From assembly GCA_020850325.1 (NCBI GenBank), contig JADZEW010000016.1, forward strand, positions 186,001-250,000: a stretch of 64,000 bases of DNA, read 5' to 3'. Made by a program: the position numbers and the translations under genes. Shown piece by piece: positions 62,482 through 64,000 of this stretch; the stretch's first letter is position 1, and each line of letters begins with the position of its first letter. This stretch comes from Methanoregulaceae archaeon (GTDB taxonomy: Bacteria > Armatimonadota > Fimbriimonadia > Fimbriimonadales > Fimbriimonadaceae). The notes below the pieces were generated by a model that was not told the origin of the DNA, did no database searches, and worked only from the letters and a program-made list of their open reading frames with translations.

Positions 62482-63044
62482 TCGGAGTAGCAGAGATCGC
62501 GGCGCACCCGCTGGTACTCGCCCTCATTCTCGGTGGGCTGGAAGATGTAGCACCACTCAAGTTCCTCGGCGTAAACGTGGATGGTCACCGCGGGGGTGTC
62601 GAGCGCATTCGCAATGGTGTGATACTCGAACGGCGGGATCAGCGCGCCTGCGTCGCCGAGCCCGGCCGTGACTTCGGTTTCGGGCGAGAATCGGAAGCGA
62701 TCGCCTTCCTCGCTCTGCTTGGAATAGGAGACCACCTTGATCTGCCCCCGGTAGACACATTCGACGCACCAGTGCCCGCAATGGTCGTGCAGCGCTGTAC
62801 CCTGGCCCTCGCCCCAGACCATGATCACCACGCTGTATCGCCCCTTCGGATCGCGGTGAAGCAGGCGTCGCGCGTAACTGCCAGGAGTCGGCTCAAGAAA
62901 CTCGGCAGGAAGAATATCATCGCCGCTCGACACGATGTTGTGCAACGCGTCCTTGACGCACGTGCAGAGGCTGCGGCAGTCCTCCATCTCGACCGCACGG
63001 TCAAGTTGCTCGATGAGTTCGTTCAGGGGAGTCGTAGTGGACAT
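62478..63044 (-). CDS. Cysteine dioxygenase
   Basis: This non-haem iron enzyme oxidises cysteine to cysteine sulfinate. The 188-residue cupin has the three iron histidines: His86 and His88 in TALHDHCGHWC, and His142 in EYHTIANAL. Cys93 and Tyr158 (in TIHVYAEELEW) occupy the positions of the Cys-Tyr crosslink of cysteine dioxygenases, and Arg60/Arg61 lie where substrate-binding Arg is expected. ATG 63044 has GAGAA about 10 nt upstream. It is co-transcribed with the YeiH-type exporter. Confidence 0.9.
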   Translation of the reverse strand: MSTTTPLNELIEQLDRAVEMEDCRSLCTCVKDALHNIVSSGDDILPAEFLEPTPGSYARRLLHRDPKGRYSVVIMVWGEGQGTALHDHCGHWCVECVYRGQIKVVSYSKQSEEGDRFRFSPETEVTAGLGDAGALIPPFEYHTIANALDTPAVTIHVYAEELEWCYIFQPTENEGEYQRVRRDLCYSE

Positions 63045-63098
63045 GATGCGTTCTCGGAAAACGGTTATGCTATAGGTTAGCCCATCGGAGCCCAACCC

Positions 63099-63299
63099 AT
63101 GCCTAAGAACCGCATCATCTATTTCGGCATTCTCGTTACCGCGGGCGCGGCCCTGCTCTGGATCGGCGCAGTTTTCCTTGCGACGATCAAGGACGTGTTG
63201 ATCTACTTCGGCGCGGCTGGCGTGCTTCTCATCGTGATCGGCGTGATCCTCGAAGCCCGCAAGAGCAAGACCCCTGCGGACTCCGAGAACCGGGGCTAG
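63099..63299 (+). CDS. Small membrane protein with two segments
   Basis: A 66-residue protein of two membrane segments (about 6-28 and 33-52; IIYFGILVTAGAALLWIGAV, VLIYFGAAGVLLIVIGVIL) with a charged tail (EARKSKTPADSENRG). CGGAG lies about 9 nt before the ATG and TATGCT further upstream (63066-63071). The stop interlocks with the stop of the convergent gene as CTAG. No function is known. Confidence 0.65.
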   Translation: MPKNRIIYFGILVTAGAALLWIGAVFLATIKDVLIYFGAAGVLLIVIGVILEARKSKTPADSENRG

Positions 63300-64000
63300 C
63301 GTCGACGTCGTCGCAACATCGCCGCGATGCCCAGCGTTACGGCGACCATGGAGGCGGGCTCGGGCACGGCGACGAGCACATCGCCCATGTTGACCCCGGT
63401 CGCGATGGTGCCTGCGTGAGTCCACCCGCCGCCACCGAACGAGAAACGATCAATGACGCCGCTCGTGTGGCCAGCTACGAACATCTCTTGGTTGTCGGGG
63501 CTAAACGCCAAGCTGATGGGGCCGCTTGCGGTGGCCACGACGCTGGATGTTGCCACGTCGCCGTTCGCGTCAAACGCGATCCTGTGAACGGTACCGGAGG
63601 CGAAGCCGGCGATGAAGAGCTCATTGCCGCGCCAGTTGCCGTTGTGCAAACCGGCCGAGCCAGTGATATTGTAGACTCCGCTCAGATTCCCGGTGGCGAC
63701 TTCGTACTTTAGCAGGTTGCCCGACACCCCTTGGGTGACGTAGAGCCAGAGCCCATTCGCCGAAACGAAGGCGTCGCGGCTCGGGCCCGACCCTAGCGTC
63801 CCGTCAGGATTGACCACGCCCCCGGCGTACGTAAATCGGGACACTGGCCCATTGACGTTTGTGGCGAACAGCTCTCCCGCGTTGGAAAAGACGATTCCGT
63901 GAGTTCCGAAGAGCGAGTTGCCCGAAACCGTACCGTTCGCGATATAGGTGTCGCTGTTGCTATCGTAGTTGAAGCGAGACATGCTGCTTGGTGAAGCGTT
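63296..64000 (-). CDS. PEP-CTERM protein, N-terminus beyond window edge
   Basis: The frame is open to the right edge (ATG 63982 is the first in the window but no signal peptide follows, so the real start lies further on). The visible 234 residues form a beta-propeller-like protein (FGTHGIVFSNAGELFATNV, RDAFVSANGLWLYVTQGVSG, SGPISLAFSPDNQEMFVAG) ending with the PEP-CTERM tail VPEPASMVAVTLGIAAML then RRRRR. The internal repeats resemble YVTN/NHL-type propellers. It is likely exported and processed by an exosortase encoded elsewhere. Confidence 0.85.
   Translation of the reverse strand, partial: NASPSSMSRFNYDSNSDTYIANGTVSGNSLFGTHGIVFSNAGELFATNVNGPVSRFTYAGGVVNPDGTLGSGPSRDAFVSANGLWLYVTQGVSGNLLKYEVATGNLSGVYNITGSAGLHNGNWRGNELFIAGFASGTVHRIAFDANGDVATSSVVATASGPISLAFSPDNQEMFVAGHTSGVIDRFSFGGGGWTHAGTIATGVNMGDVLVAVPEPASMVAVTLGIAAMLRRRRR

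Noticed and set aside
1-64000. tRNA, rRNA and CRISPR arrays
   Set aside because: I found no cloverleaf with a TTCGANTC-type arm, no rRNA-like stretch, and no regular array of short repeats with unique spacers.

Overview
The window looks like chromosomal DNA of a GC-rich diderm bacterium, most likely an Armatimonadota member of the Fimbriimonadia type. This is inference from several features together: an LPS-export operon (lptC-lptA-lptB-lptF), a Kdo-pathway isomerase and a PagL-like lipid A deacylase (outer membrane with LPS); two proteins ending in PEP-CTERM sorting signals; a prepilin-like protein with a DG-containing C-terminal block of the sort common in Armatimonadota and Planctomycetes; and many genes whose start codon lies 5-7 nt after a TANNNT box, as in leaderless transcription. 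I saw no tRNA, rRNA, CRISPR array, transposase or phage gene.

Layout. 1-8.9 kb: a response regulator (cut by the left edge) divergent from accD, then rimO between dispersed repeats, then a tightly overlapping minus-strand operon rlmN-lptC-lptA-lptB-lptF-DUF3084. 9.0-25.0 kb: four tandem paralogues of about 1,220 residues each, with a signal peptide, a novel N-terminal domain, an Asp-box beta-propeller and four Ig-like repeats. One inverted lipoprotein gene sits between copies 1 and 2. 25-32 kb: an MFS transporter, a sugar dehydrogenase/sugar kinase cluster, pdxT, arginase and kdsD. 32-38 kb: a hybrid histidine kinase, solitary rplK, a CoA-binding protein with metY, and an AraC-type regulator. 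38-48 kb: secreted proteins, a cupin, queD with a NanE-NanK fusion, uvrB, folK, hslU and a lysozyme-like protein. 48-54 kb: a PEP-CTERM protein, a CNNM/CorC membrane protein, the PagL-like protein and der. 54-64 kb: a secreted amidase, pstSCA (without pstB), a lipoprotein with a caspase-like His/Cys pair, a pilin-like protein, a cysteine dioxygenase/YeiH operon, and a second PEP-CTERM protein cut by the right edge.

The genes are largely housekeeping, with an envelope theme: LPS transport (lpt), LPS precursor (kdsD), LPS trimming (PagL-like) and a large investment in secreted surface proteins. The most unusual content is the propeller array, the frequency of leaderless-type promoters, the structured pstS leader, a probable AUC start of lptC, and two families of dispersed intergenic repeats.
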